Origin: Aeromicrobium panaciterrae
GTDB lineage: Bacteria; Actinomycetota; Actinomycetes; Propionibacteriales; Nocardioidaceae
Assembly (NCBI RefSeq): GCF_031457275.1
Contig: NZ_JAVDWH010000001.1
Coordinates: 2,232,001 to 2,296,000, forward strand
Direction: 5' to 3'
Length of the DNA: 64,000 nt
Shown here: piece after piece, positions 35,214 through 50,071 of the stretch
How the letters are laid out: each line of letters opens with the position of its first letter
How positions within the stretch are numbered: the stretch's first letter is position 1
The notes under the pieces: model-generated
What the model was told of the DNA's origin: nothing
Database searches by the model: none
Seen by the model: the letters and a program-made list of their open reading frames with translations, nothing else
Program-made: the position numbers and the translations under genes

Positions 35214-36943
35214 GCGGCCTCCTCCTCCGTCAACTGGGAGAGGACGATCTCGCGGTAGACCTCGCAGGTCTGCATGAGATCCGGGTGCTTGCCCGTGCCA
35301 ACCACTCGTCCTTCATCGAGCACGACGATGCGATCGGCGTTGCGAATCGTCGAAACCCGCTGGGCGACGATGACAACTGCGGCATCCGCGGTGACGGCTC
35401 GCAGCGCATTGCGCAGAGCGGCATCGGTCGCGTAGTCGAGCGCCGAGAACGAGTCGTCGAACAGGTAGATCGGTGGGCGCTTGACGATCGCTCGAGCAAT
35501 TGCGAGCCGCTGGCGCTGACCGCCCGACACATTCGTACCGCCCTGGGAGATCGGCGCGTTGAGCTGCTCGGGCATCTTCATGACGAAGTCTTTGGCCTGC
35601 GCGATCTCGAGCGCGTCCCAGAGTTCTTCGTCCGTCGCGTCGGGTCGCCCGTACTTCAGGTTGGAAGCGACCGTGCCGCCAAAGAGGAACGGTCTCTGAG
35701 GCACCAGCCCAATGGCCGCCCACACGTTCTCGGGGTGCAGCGACCGAATGTCGTGTCCGTCGATACGGATCGTGCCGGCCGTGGCATCGAAGAGGCGTGG
35801 GATCAGGCTGAGGAGTGTCGTCTTGCCGCTGCCGGTGGAGCCGATGATTGCGGTGGTCTCCCCCGGTCGGGCAATCAGATCGATCTCGTGCAGTACGTCC
35901 TGCTCGGCGCCCGGGAATGCGAAGGATGCCTTCTCGATGTCGATGCGGCCTTCGCCAAGCGTGACCTCGACGGCATCGTCAGGCGCCAGCACGCTGGGTT
36001 CGGTCTCGAGCACCTCGGTGATGCGCTCGGCCGACACCTCGGCACGCGGCCACATCATGAACAGGAAGGTCGCCATCATGACCGACATCAGGATCTGGGT
36101 GATGTACGCCTGAAATGCCGTCAGCGTGCCTACATCAAGGTCGCCGCTGCCGACCCGGAATCCGCCGATCCAGGTCGCGAGAACCACCGACACGTTCATG
36201 ATCAGCATGACGAGCGGGAAGAACAGGGCGGTGAGTTTGCCGACCGAAATCGCGACGTCCATGTTGGCGTGGTTGGCATCGCGGAACCGCTCGGTCTCGT
36301 AGTCCTCCTTGACGAAGGCACGAATAACCCGGATGCCCATGATCTGCTCGCGCATGACGCCGTTGATGTCGTCGATGCGCTCCTGCAGCTGCCGGAACAG
36401 CGGACGCAGCCGGCGGATGATCAAAGACAGGCAAAAGATCAGCACGGGGAGGACGAAAACCAGGATCCCGGACAGCTCGACATCCTGACGCAATGCCATC
36501 ACCAAGCCGCCGACCCCCATGATCGGCGCAGCGACGAGCATCGTCAGGAGCATGAACACCAGCAGCTGGACCTGCTGCACGTCGTTGGTGGTGCGGGTGA
36601 TCAGTGTCGGAGCGCCGAGCTCAGTCATCTCGCGCTGCGCGAAGGTCTCAACCTTGCCGAAAATGCCGGCCCGCATATCGCGGCCGACAGCCATCGACGT
36701 ACGGGCTCCGTAGTAGACCGCGATGATCGTGCAGATCACCTGGAGCACCGTGAAGCCCAGCATGACCGTTCCTGTGCTCACGATGAAGCCGGTGTCGCCC
36801 TGGACGATGCCTTTGTCGATGATGTCGGCGTTCAGACCCGGCAGGTAGAGGTTGGCGATCGTGCCAGCAAGCTGGAAGAAGATGACCACTGCAAGCGGAC
36901 CCTTGTAGGGCGCGAGATAGGTCCGCATCAGCGGGATGAGCAT
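35210..36943 (-). CDS. ABC exporter half, ATP-binding and permease, degenerate site
   Basis: A 577-residue partner with six membrane helices and an ATPase. Motifs: Walker A GSTGSGKTT, Q-loop LVPQRPFLF, signature NVSGGQRQ, and Walker B IYLFDDSFSALD. The catalytic Glu after Walker B is Asp and the H-loop is VAQRVSTIRNAD, with Gln for His. These two changes mark the degenerate site of heterodimeric exporters; the canonical partner supplies the working site. It is 40 nt downstream of ffh and upstream of the partner. Confidence 0.92.
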   Translation of the reverse strand: MLIPLMRTYLAPYKGPLAVVIFFQLAGTIANLYLPGLNADIIDKGIVQGDTGFIVSTGTVMLGFTVLQVICTIIAVYYGARTSMAVGRDMRAGIFGKVETFAQREMTELGAPTLITRTTNDVQQVQLLVFMLLTMLVAAPIMGVGGLVMALRQDVELSGILVFVLPVLIFCLSLIIRRLRPLFRQLQERIDDINGVMREQIMGIRVIRAFVKEDYETERFRDANHANMDVAISVGKLTALFFPLVMLIMNVSVVLATWIGGFRVGSGDLDVGTLTAFQAYITQILMSVMMATFLFMMWPRAEVSAERITEVLETEPSVLAPDDAVEVTLGEGRIDIEKASFAFPGAEQDVLHEIDLIARPGETTAIIGSTGSGKTTLLSLIPRLFDATAGTIRIDGHDIRSLHPENVWAAIGLVPQRPFLFGGTVASNLKYGRPDATDEELWDALEIAQAKDFVMKMPEQLNAPISQGGTNVSGGQRQRLAIARAIVKRPPIYLFDDSFSALDYATDAALRNALRAVTADAAVVIVAQRVSTIRNADRIVVLDEGRVVGTGKHPDLMQTCEVYREIVLSQLTEEEAA

Positions 36944-36983
36944 TACTGCAGGTTATCCCGCCGGTACGACGGGACAAGCCGAC

Positions 36984-38522
36984 CTACATCAGATCCTTGA
37001 GCTCCTGGGGCAGCTCGAAATCGTCCTTGCCACCAGCGGGGAAGCCGAATGCGCTCGCGCCATCCACCTTCTTGGTGGCCGCGGCCTCAGCCGCGCGCTT
37101 GGCGGGGTTGCCGGAGACGCGCTTGCCCTTCTTCTGCTGCGGCTTCTGCTTGGCACCCGCACGCTTGCCAGGACCGGGCAAACCAGGCATTCCCGGCATA
37201 CCGGGCATCCCTGGCATTCCGCCACCCTTGGCCATTTGCTGCATCATCTTGCGGGCGTCGAAGAACCGGTCAACCAGCTGGTTGACGTCCTTGACCTGCG
37301 TTCCCGAGCCCTTGGAGATGCGAGCTCGGCGGGAGCCGTCGATCATCTTGGGGTTGTCGCGCTCGGCCGGTGTCATCGACAGGATGATCGCCTTGATGCG
37401 GTCGACTTCACGCTCGTCGAAGTTGTCGAGCTGTTCCTTCATGGCGCCCATGCCCGGGAGCATGCCCATGAGCTTGGACATCGAGCCCATCTTGGCCATG
37501 GCTTCCATCTGGCCCAGGAAGTCCTGCAGGGTGAACGAACCACCCATGAGCTTTTCGGCGGCCTTGTTGGCCTCCTCCTCATCGAAGACCTTTTCGGCCT
37601 GCTCGATGAGGGTCATCATGTCGCCCATGTCGAGGATTCGCCCGGCCATGCGGTCGGGGTGGAACACATCGAAGTCGGTGAGCTTCTCGCCGGTCGAGGC
37701 GAACATGATCGGGCGACCGGTGATGGACCGTACGGACAGTGCCGCACCACCGCGTGCATCGCCGTCGAGCTTGGTCAGCACGACACCGGTGAAGTCGACA
37801 CCCTCAAGGAATGCCTGCGCTGTCGTGACAGCGTCCTGACCGATCATCGCGTCGATCACGAACAACACTTCGTCGGGATCGACGGCCTTGCGAATGTCGG
37901 CTGCCTGCTGCATCAATTCGGCATCGATGCCGAGGCGTCCGGCGGTGTCGACGATCACGACATCGTGGAGTGTGCGTTGCGCTTCCTTGAGGCCCGCCTT
38001 GGCAACCTTGACCGGATTGCCCTTGCCATTGCCGGGCTCGGGCGCAAAGACCGTGACACCAGCCTGCTGGCCCACAACCTGCAGCTGAGTGACGGCGTTG
38101 GGACGCTGGAGGTCGGCCGCAACAAGCATCGGCGACTTGCCCTGCGACTTGAGCCAGAGTCCGAGCTTTCCGGCGAGCGTGGTCTTGCCCGCACCCTGGA
38201 GGCCGGCCAGAATGATGACGGTCGGCCCGGTCTTGGCGTAGCGGATGCGACGCGTTTCGCCGCCGAGGATCGTGACGAGCTCGTCGTTGACGATCTTGAT
38301 GACCTGTTGGGCCGGGTTGAGTGCCTGGCTGACCTCTGCACCTGCAGCGCGCAGCTTGACGTTGGCGATGAACTCGCGGACGACCGGGACCGCGACATCG
38401 GCGTCGAGCAGGGCGACTCTGATCTCGCGCGCAACGGCGTCGATATCAGCCTCAGACAGTCGACCCTTGCCACGAAGGTTCTTGAACGCCGACTGGAGCC
38501 GGTCTTGCAGGGTGTCGAACAT
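36984..38522 (-). CDS. ffh: Signal recognition particle protein Ffh
   Basis: A 512-residue SRP54 GTPase that carries inner-membrane protein nascent chains to FtsY. N domain (about 1-85), G domain with P-loop GLQGAGKTTLAGKL, DTAGR, and TKLDGDARGG, then the Met-rich M domain binding signal sequences and 4.5S RNA (about 310-512). The M domain contains the SRP RNA-binding SGSGT-like RISKGSGTQVKDV, then a short MPG repeat (MPGMPGMPGMPG) typical of actinobacterial Ffh. The last ~60 residues are Lys/Ala-rich. ftsY lies 6 kb away on the same strand. Confidence 0.97.
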   Translation of the reverse strand: MFDTLQDRLQSAFKNLRGKGRLSEADIDAVAREIRVALLDADVAVPVVREFIANVKLRAAGAEVSQALNPAQQVIKIVNDELVTILGGETRRIRYAKTGPTVIILAGLQGAGKTTLAGKLGLWLKSQGKSPMLVAADLQRPNAVTQLQVVGQQAGVTVFAPEPGNGKGNPVKVAKAGLKEAQRTLHDVVIVDTAGRLGIDAELMQQAADIRKAVDPDEVLFVIDAMIGQDAVTTAQAFLEGVDFTGVVLTKLDGDARGGAALSVRSITGRPIMFASTGEKLTDFDVFHPDRMAGRILDMGDMMTLIEQAEKVFDEEEANKAAEKLMGGSFTLQDFLGQMEAMAKMGSMSKLMGMLPGMGAMKEQLDNFDEREVDRIKAIILSMTPAERDNPKMIDGSRRARISKGSGTQVKDVNQLVDRFFDARKMMQQMAKGGGMPGMPGMPGMPGLPGPGKRAGAKQKPQQKKGKRVSGNPAKRAAEAAATKKVDGASAFGFPAGGKDDFELPQELKDLM

Positions 38523-38573
38523 GTGGAGACGGTGTCCTTGGATCAGGTATGAGGGTGTGCCAAGCCTAACGGG

Positions 38574-42466
<3,893 letters not shown>

Positions 42467-42554
42467 GTCGCCTCCACGTTTTTGATGTACCCGCGTCGGT
42501 CGCGGACACTATCGCACCGCGACATTCTCGGTGTCGTGAACGAGAAGCAACTCC

Positions 42555-42582
42555 GGCGCCGCACCCGTGCGGGTACGGCGCC
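42555..42582 (-). terminator. Hairpin after glnB copy 2
   Basis: A 7-bp GGCGCCG/CGGCGCC stem continued by ACCC/GGGT across one mismatch and a 4-nt loop, 19 nt past the glnB copy 2 stop. It may terminate or attenuate transcription before amt copy 2. Confidence 0.6.
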
Positions 42583-42601
42583 AGTGCTGTGATTCCAGTC
42601 T

Positions 42602-44220
<1,619 letters not shown>

Positions 44221-44278
44221 GGAACCTCCGAAGTCGTCGTACGCAGGCATGGACAACACCCGCTGCGCTACAGGCTGT

Positions 44279-44296
44279 TATCGGACGGTTTCGATA
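44279..44296. promoter_or_regulatory. TATCG-N8-CGATA inverted repeat upstream of amtB copy 3
   Basis: An 18-bp imperfect dyad overlapping the end of the GlnR-like box. Similar CTAT/ATAG-type dyads are AmtR sites in corynebacteria, but this does not match that consensus closely, so a second regulator is only a possibility. Confidence 0.3.
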
Positions 44297-44325
44297 TGGG
44301 TTTCGTCGTGTTGCGGCAATGTCAC
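44288..44325 (-). promoter_or_regulatory. GlnR-type operator upstream of amtB copy 3
   Basis: Minus strand: GTGAC-N6-GCAAC, then at the expected phase a poor third block and a perfect GAAAC. Three of the four blocks of the double GlnR box (gTnAc-n6-GaAAc) agree. It lies 68-105 nt before the start codon. Confidence 0.5.
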
Positions 44326-44364
44326 GAATCGGCAGGTTGTGTTAACAGCAGGTAAACCCGCAGG

Positions 44365-45582
44365 TCACTCGAGGAGAGCGTCAACAAAATCTTCGGGATC
44401 GAAAGGTGCAAGATCGTCCACACCTTCGCCGAGTCCGACGAACTTCACGGGTACGCCGAGCTCACGCTGGACAGCGATCACGATGCCGCCCTTGGCCGTG
44501 CCATCGAGCTTGGTCAGCACGATGCCGGTCACCTCGACGACTTCGCCGAATACGCGAGCCTGGGTCATACCGTTCTGGCCTGTTGTGGCGTCAATGACGA
44601 GAAGTACCTCGGTGACGGGCGCCTGCTTCTCAATCACGCGCTTGACCTTGCCGAGCTCGTCCATCAGGCCGGCCTTGGTGTGCAGGCGGCCAGCGGTGTC
44701 GACCAGCACCACGTCGACCCCGTCAGCGATGCCCTTCTGGACCGCGTCGAAGCCGACACTCGCAGGATCGCCGCCCTCAGGTCCACGCACGGTGTTGACA
44801 CCGACTCGTTCGCCCCAGGTTTGGAGCTGTTCGGCAGCGGCGGCACGGAAGGTGTCGGCGGCACCGAGCACGACGGACTTGTCTTCAGCCACGAGAACGC
44901 GGGCGAGGCGTCCGACGGTCGTTGTCTTGCCGGTGCCGTTGACGCCGACAACGAGGACGACGCCAGGCTTTCCGTCGGCACCTGTCGACTTGAGCGAGCG
45001 ATCGTTGCTCGGGCCGATCAGAGCGATGAGCTCTTCGCGCAGCACCGTACGGGCATGGTTGGGATCCTTGATTCCTTCGACTCGCATACGGGTCTTGAGC
45101 TGCTCGACGAGCTCGTCGGTCGGACCGACGCCCACGTCAGCGGCAAGCAGCGTGTCCTCGATCTCTTCCCATGCGGCGTCGTCCAGGCTCGCGCGACCGA
45201 GGACTGCGAGCAGACCTTTGCCGAGCGTGCCTTGTGAGCGAGCGAGACGGGCACGCAAACGTACGAGTCGGCCCTTCGGCGCCTCGGGACGCTCAAGCGT
45301 CGGTGGAGCGGGTTCGGGGGCCGGCTCGGGTTCCAGTGCAGGCTCTGGCTCCGGAACAGGCTCGGGTGCCGGCTTGGGCTTCGGAGCAGGCTTGGGTTTG
45401 GCGACCGGCTCCTCGAGCTGTGGTTCCGGGTGCTCGGGATGCTCGATGACCTCTTCGGTAATCGCATCGAGCTCATCCGGCGGCGGAAGCTCTGCCCGGC
45501 GCCGGGAGATCACCAGACCGAGACCAGCGCCGAGAACGACGACAACACCGGCGAGGATCAGCAGCAAGGTCAGCGTGGTCAC
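44365..45582 (-). CDS. ftsY: SRP receptor FtsY
   Basis: A 405-residue SRP receptor. GTG start at 45582. One N-terminal membrane helix (LLLILAGVVVVLGAGLGLVIS) is followed by a linker of KPAPKPKP/PEPEPAPEP repeats (about residues 58-95). NG-domain motifs: VNGTGKTTTVGRLA (P-loop), LGAADTFRAAA, DTAGRLHTK, TKLDGTAKGG. It works with Ffh to deliver ribosomes to SecYEG. It lies 16 nt downstream of the thioesterase gene. Confidence 0.96.
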   Translation of the reverse strand: MTTLTLLLILAGVVVVLGAGLGLVISRRRAELPPPDELDAITEEVIEHPEHPEPQLEEPVAKPKPAPKPKPAPEPVPEPEPALEPEPAPEPAPPTLERPEAPKGRLVRLRARLARSQGTLGKGLLAVLGRASLDDAAWEEIEDTLLAADVGVGPTDELVEQLKTRMRVEGIKDPNHARTVLREELIALIGPSNDRSLKSTGADGKPGVVLVVGVNGTGKTTTVGRLARVLVAEDKSVVLGAADTFRAAAAEQLQTWGERVGVNTVRGPEGGDPASVGFDAVQKGIADGVDVVLVDTAGRLHTKAGLMDELGKVKRVIEKQAPVTEVLLVIDATTGQNGMTQARVFGEVVEVTGIVLTKLDGTAKGGIVIAVQRELGVPVKFVGLGEGVDDLAPFDPEDFVDALLE

Positions 45583-45598
45583 ACCGCGATCCTAGAGG

Positions 45599-46042
45599 CT
45601 AGGACGGCTCGGATTCCTGAAGCAGCGGCGTGACTGCGTCCTTGATCGACTGCGGGATGCGTATGACCTTGCGCGTCTCGGCATCGACGTACACATGGAC
45701 GAACCGCCCGATCGCGGCCGGCTCGTCGGTGTCTCCCTGGAACAGGCCGATGCGGTACTCGATGCTCGTGCCGCCGATCTTGGTGACGGCGATGCCAGCC
45801 CGGACATCCTCGGGGAATCCGAGGGACCGTTTGAAGGTGCACTGGGTTTCGACCACCAGGCCGACGGCGTCCAGCTTGCGAATGTCGGTGCCTGTGGCTT
45901 CCATCAAGTAGCCGTTGACCGCGGTGTCGAAGTACGAGTAGTAGACCACGTTGTTGACGTGGCCGTAGACGTCCTCGTCCTCCCACCGCGTCGTGATGGT
46001 CCGCAGCGTCGGGAACTCCGTACGCAGCGTGGCCTGACTCAA
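45599..46042 (-). CDS. Hotdog-fold acyl-CoA thioesterase (4HBT family)
   Basis: A 147-residue 4-hydroxybenzoyl-CoA thioesterase-like protein. The signature WEDEDVYGHVNNVVYYSYFDTAV carries the catalytic Asp and substrate-binding His-Val-Asn-Asn. It probably hydrolyses short or medium acyl-CoA; specificity cannot be judged. The ATG overlaps the smc stop by 4 bp, so it is translated with smc and ftsY. Confidence 0.88.
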   Translation of the reverse strand: MSQATLRTEFPTLRTITTRWEDEDVYGHVNNVVYYSYFDTAVNGYLMEATGTDIRKLDAVGLVVETQCTFKRSLGFPEDVRAGIAVTKIGGTSIEYRIGLFQGDTDEPAAIGRFVHVYVDAETRKVIRIPQSIKDAVTPLLQESEPS

Positions 46043-49000
46043 GCCGAAGCCTCGTCACGCAGGCGCTGGCTGATCACGGCTGAGACGCCGTCGCCGCGCA
46101 TCGAGACGCCGTAGAGCGCGTCGGCAACTTCCATCGTGCGCTTCTGGTGCGTGATCACGATCAGCTGCGAGCTGGCGCGCAGCTCTTCGTAGATCTCCAG
46201 CAGACGACCGAGGTTGGTGTCATCGAGAGCCGCTTCAACCTCATCGAGGATGTAGAACGGGCTCGGGCGCGCCTTGAACAGTGCGACCAGGAATGCCACC
46301 GCGACCAGCGAGCGCTCACCGCCGGAGAGCAGCGACAGTCGCTTGACCTTCTTGCCAGGAGGCCTGGCCTCCACGTCGATGCCGGTCGTGAGCATGTTCT
46401 GCGGGTCGGTCAGGATCAGCGATCCCTCACCGCCCGGGAAGAGTCGTGAGAACACGTCGGCGAACTCGCGCTCAACGTCGTACCAAGCCTCGGTGAAGAC
46501 CTGCTCAACCTTCGCGTCAACCTCTTCGACGATCTCCAGCAGATCCTTGCGAGTCTTGCGCAGGTCCTCGAGCTGCTCCGACAGGAACTGGTGACGCTCC
46601 TCAAGCGCACTGAATTCCTCAAGGGCAAGCGGGTTGACCTTGCCGAGCATCGCCATGGATCGCTCCGCGGCGCGAAGCCGCTTGGTCTGCTCGTCGCGGT
46701 TGTACGGAACTGCAGGACCGGGCTCGGCGGCGTCCTCGCCCTCCTCGGGCGTCTCGGCGATCGGTGTCACGAGCTGATCCGGGCCGTAGTCGGCGATCAG
46801 CTCTTCGATGTTGAGGCCCAGCTCTTCGAGGGCCCGGGTCTCAAGTCCTTCGAGGCGCAGGCGCATCTCGGCCCTGGCCATCTCGTCCTTGTGGACTGAG
46901 TCGGTGAGTCCGTCGAGCTCGGTGCTCAGCTCGCGCAACTTGATGCGTACGCCTCGCAGCGTCTCCTCGCGACCGGAGCGTGACGACTCGATCGTTCGAC
47001 GGAGCTCGGAGGCTTGCAGAACCGACTGCTCGAGCCGCACGAGCACGCGATCGCTCGCGGCGATCACAGCCTTGGCGGTTTCGGCCTCACGGAGCTGACG
47101 TTCGCGCCGTTCTTCGGCCTTGATGCGGGCCTGACGCTCGGCGGCGGCGGCCTCGAAAAGTGAGCTGACCTGCGCGGCAAGGGCACGGGCGCGCTCTTCG
47201 TTGGTACGCAACGCGAGCCGAGCGTCGGTCTCGGAGCGGCGACCAGCGGATGCCTTCTCGGCAAGTTCCTCGAGCAGGGTCGTGTCCGGCTCTTCCTCCG
47301 GCGCGGACTCGGCCTGCTGGAGTCGGTCCTCAAGCTCGGCGAGTCCTGAGAGGTCGACATCGCGAGCCTCGGCCGCCGCGTTGATCGCCGTCGTCAGTCG
47401 ATCGGCCTCGCCACGTGCAGCTCGCGATGTGGCGCCCAGGTGGCCGAGATTTTCGGCGACTGCAGCCATCGTGGCGTCCGACTCGTGAAGTCGACCCAGC
47501 GCCGCATCGACGTGATCCTGAGCGACAACCCGACGAGTCTCGGCACCTTCGATCTCGAAGCGAAGGCGCTCCAGCGTGTGCACCGCTCGCTCGAGGTCTT
47601 CGGCGGCTGTCTCGATCGCAGCCTTGACCTCGATCAGGCTCTGCTTCGACGACGATCCACCTGACGCGAAGTGCGGACCCAGGACGTCGCCGTCACGAGT
47701 CACGGCAACGACATCAGGAGATTGGGAGATCAGCTGACGGGACTGCTCAAGGTCATCGACCACAGCGACCTTGTAGAGCAGCCGCCGCAACGCACCCTGC
47801 AACTTGGCGGGACCATCGACTACGTCAATCGCGTAGGTCGCGAATGCTGGCAATCCGGGCCACGACGAGTCATCAACCTCGCCGCCGCCGAGCAACATGC
47901 CAGCACGCCCAAGGTCCTCAGACTTGAGCTTCTCCATTGCCGAGACAGCGGTGTCGAGGTGATCGACAGCGACGGCATCCGCGGCTGAACCGAGGGCCGA
48001 GGCGATTGCGGTCTCGAACCCACTGCGTACGGTCAGCAGTGCTGCAACCGAGCCAAGGAGCCCACTGATCTCGTCGGTCGCCGCAAGCAGCGCGCCCGCG
48101 CCGTCCTTGCGGGCCAGACCCAGCTCGAGCGCTTCCTTGCGTGCGGCCAGAGCGGACTGCTGACGCTCAGCCTCTTGCGTCTGGGAACCGAGCGATGCCA
48201 GCTGTTCGACGATTTCGGCGAGGGCCGTTTCGGCCGTCTCGAGGTCCTCGTCGAGTCCAGACTCGCCAGCGTTGAGTCCAGCGATCGTGTTCTCGAGCGA
48301 GCTGAACTCACGGTGCGCGTCCGTGGCGCGAAGCTCGGCCTCGTCACGCGCCACTGTCAGGCGGCCAATTTCTTCACCGGCTGCTGTGGCGCGACTCTTG
48401 AGCGAGTTGACCTGGCCATGGAGCCGGGCCAGACCTTCACGCTGATCGGCGGCGGCACGAAGCAGACCCGCAACGCGACGCTCTTCGGCTGTGTAGGCGG
48501 CTTCGGCTGCATCCTTCGCAGCGATCACCTGCTCGAGAGATTCGGTTGCTTCGGATACGCCGGCATCGAGCTGCTCGTGCTTGGCTTGCGCCGCACGTGC
48601 TTCGGCCTCGAGCGCTTCGGGGTCACGACCGACTCGACGATCGTCAGCCTCGACAGCAGCTAGGCGCACGCGCTCGTTGGCCAGACCAGCCGTACCGCGG
48701 AAGCGTTCACGCAGACCCGACAGCGAGTACCAGGTCTCTTGGGCAGCGGCCAGACGCGGAGAGTCCTCGCGCAGCTGGTCCTCGAGCACCGTCTCCTGTT
48801 CGCGAGCCTCGGCGATCGCCGCCTCGACTGACTGTCGGCGATCCTTCAACGCGGTCTCGTCGGCCAACTCCTCGGCGATGACCTTGCGTGCCTGCGTCAC
48901 GTCGTCGGCGAGCAAGCGGGCCCGGGCGTCGCGTACGTCGGCCTGGATGACGGCGGCTCGGCGAGCGACTTCGGCCTGACGACCGAGCGGCTTCAACTGA

Positions 49001-49599
49001 CGACGAAGCTCGGTGAGTACGTCGTTGAGTCGAGTCAGATTGCCTTGTGTCGCATCAAGCTTGCGGAGCGCCTTCTCTTTGCGCTTGCGGTGCTTGAGGA
49101 CACCGGCAGCTTCTTCGATGAAGCCGCGACGCTCCTCGGGCGTGGCGCGCAGGACACTGTCGAGCTGGCCCTGGCCGACGATGACGTGCATCTCGCGGCC
49201 GATACCCGAATCGCTCAGCAGTTCCTGGACGTCGAGGAGTCGGCAGGTGTTGCCGTTGATCGCGTATTCGGATCCGCCGTTGCGGAACATCGTGCGGGTG
49301 ATCGTGACTTCGGTGTACTCGATGGGAAGCGCGCCATCGGTGTTGTCGATCGTGAGTACGACCTCGGCGCGACCGAGCGGCGGGCGGCCAGACGTACCGG
49401 CAAAGATGACGTCTTCCATCTTGCCGCCGCGCAGTGACTTGGCTCCCTGCTCGCCCATGACCCACGCGAGGGCGTCAACGACATTGGACTTGCCGGAGCC
49501 GTTGGGGCCGACGACACACGTGATGCCAGTTTCGAACTGGAGAGTCGTCGAGGATGCAAAGGACTTGAACCCACGAAGTGTGAGGCTCTTGAGGTACAA
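46039..49599 (-). CDS. smc: Chromosome segregation ATPase SMC
   Basis: A 1186-residue SMC protein. The start is TTG at 49599 with an AGGAG site, giving MYLKSLTLRGFKSFA. Walker A GPNGSGKSNVVDALAWVMG is at about 32-50, followed by two coiled coils around a hinge (about 510-650, with AIASALGSAADAVAV and GGEVDD). C-terminal signature LLSGGERSLVAVAFL precedes Walker B YILDEVEAALDD. With ScpAB it loads at parS and aligns chromosome arms; those partners are not in the window. Confidence 0.97.
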   Translation of the reverse strand: MYLKSLTLRGFKSFASSTTLQFETGITCVVGPNGSGKSNVVDALAWVMGEQGAKSLRGGKMEDVIFAGTSGRPPLGRAEVVLTIDNTDGALPIEYTEVTITRTMFRNGGSEYAINGNTCRLLDVQELLSDSGIGREMHVIVGQGQLDSVLRATPEERRGFIEEAAGVLKHRKRKEKALRKLDATQGNLTRLNDVLTELRRQLKPLGRQAEVARRAAVIQADVRDARARLLADDVTQARKVIAEELADETALKDRRQSVEAAIAEAREQETVLEDQLREDSPRLAAAQETWYSLSGLRERFRGTAGLANERVRLAAVEADDRRVGRDPEALEAEARAAQAKHEQLDAGVSEATESLEQVIAAKDAAEAAYTAEERRVAGLLRAAADQREGLARLHGQVNSLKSRATAAGEEIGRLTVARDEAELRATDAHREFSSLENTIAGLNAGESGLDEDLETAETALAEIVEQLASLGSQTQEAERQQSALAARKEALELGLARKDGAGALLAATDEISGLLGSVAALLTVRSGFETAIASALGSAADAVAVDHLDTAVSAMEKLKSEDLGRAGMLLGGGEVDDSSWPGLPAFATYAIDVVDGPAKLQGALRRLLYKVAVVDDLEQSRQLISQSPDVVAVTRDGDVLGPHFASGGSSSKQSLIEVKAAIETAAEDLERAVHTLERLRFEIEGAETRRVVAQDHVDAALGRLHESDATMAAVAENLGHLGATSRAARGEADRLTTAINAAAEARDVDLSGLAELEDRLQQAESAPEEEPDTTLLEELAEKASAGRRSETDARLALRTNEERARALAAQVSSLFEAAAAERQARIKAEERRERQLREAETAKAVIAASDRVLVRLEQSVLQASELRRTIESSRSGREETLRGVRIKLRELSTELDGLTDSVHKDEMARAEMRLRLEGLETRALEELGLNIEELIADYGPDQLVTPIAETPEEGEDAAEPGPAVPYNRDEQTKRLRAAERSMAMLGKVNPLALEEFSALEERHQFLSEQLEDLRKTRKDLLEIVEEVDAKVEQVFTEAWYDVEREFADVFSRLFPGGEGSLILTDPQNMLTTGIDVEARPPGKKVKRLSLLSGGERSLVAVAFLVALFKARPSPFYILDEVEAALDDTNLGRLLEIYEELRASSQLIVITHQKRTMEVADALYGVSMRGDGVSAVISQRLRDEASA

Positions 49600-49696
49600 C
49601 GGTGCTCCTACGACGACGGCCGAGAGTGGACTTTAGGACACACTAGGCGACCGGTTGCCGCGGGCGACGGACTGTCGCCAGTTCAATCTTTCAGCG

Positions 49697-49903
49697 TCAG
49701 CGGTGACCGGCGACGGGCTCGAGCAGATCGCCCGCCGTCACGTGGTCAACTTGCTCACGCAGGGTCTTGAGGAGTCCGTCGTTCTCGACCTTGAGACGCA
49801 GTACTTCTGCCTCAAGATCGGCAATGCGGCGACGCAACATCGCAGTGTCACGAGACTGCGCTGATGTGGGGCCGCCGATGAAGCCGACAAGTGCTTTGGC
49901 CAT
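49697..49903 (-). CDS. Small coiled-coil protein upstream of smc
   Basis: A 68-residue protein beginning MAKALVGFIGGP and continuing as a coiled coil (MLRRRIADLEAEVLRLKVENDGLLKTL). GGAG precedes the ATG at 49903. It resembles small actinobacterial proteins of unknown function that begin MAKALLG.GG and then form a coiled coil. It is on the same strand as smc, 97 nt upstream of the smc start. Confidence 0.7.
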   Translation of the reverse strand: MAKALVGFIGGPTSAQSRDTAMLRRRIADLEAEVLRLKVENDGLLKTLREQVDHVTAGDLLEPVAGHR

Positions 49904-50071
49904 GGAAATCTCCGCACAAAAAGGGTGGCATTTGGGGAAGGGCAGGGGCTGGCCTGCGTCTCTCAGTCTCCCACCGCAGGACTAGTGCGGTCAAATGCCT
50001 TTTTTCCCCGAATCCAAGCCTGATTTGTCTGCAGAGAAGCATCGATTGGTCGCCCGTCTACAGTGAGGCGC

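Noticed and set aside
35177..37000. 607-residue open frame on the plus strand
   Set aside because: Antisense shadow of the ABC exporter gene; sequence is Asp/His/Arg-rich without any domain.
36936..38552. 538-residue open frame on the plus strand
   Set aside because: Antisense of ffh, no recognisable protein features.
42467..42554. GlnR box before amtB copy 2
   Set aside because: GTTCAC and GAGAA blocks are present but match poorly and lack the second pair.
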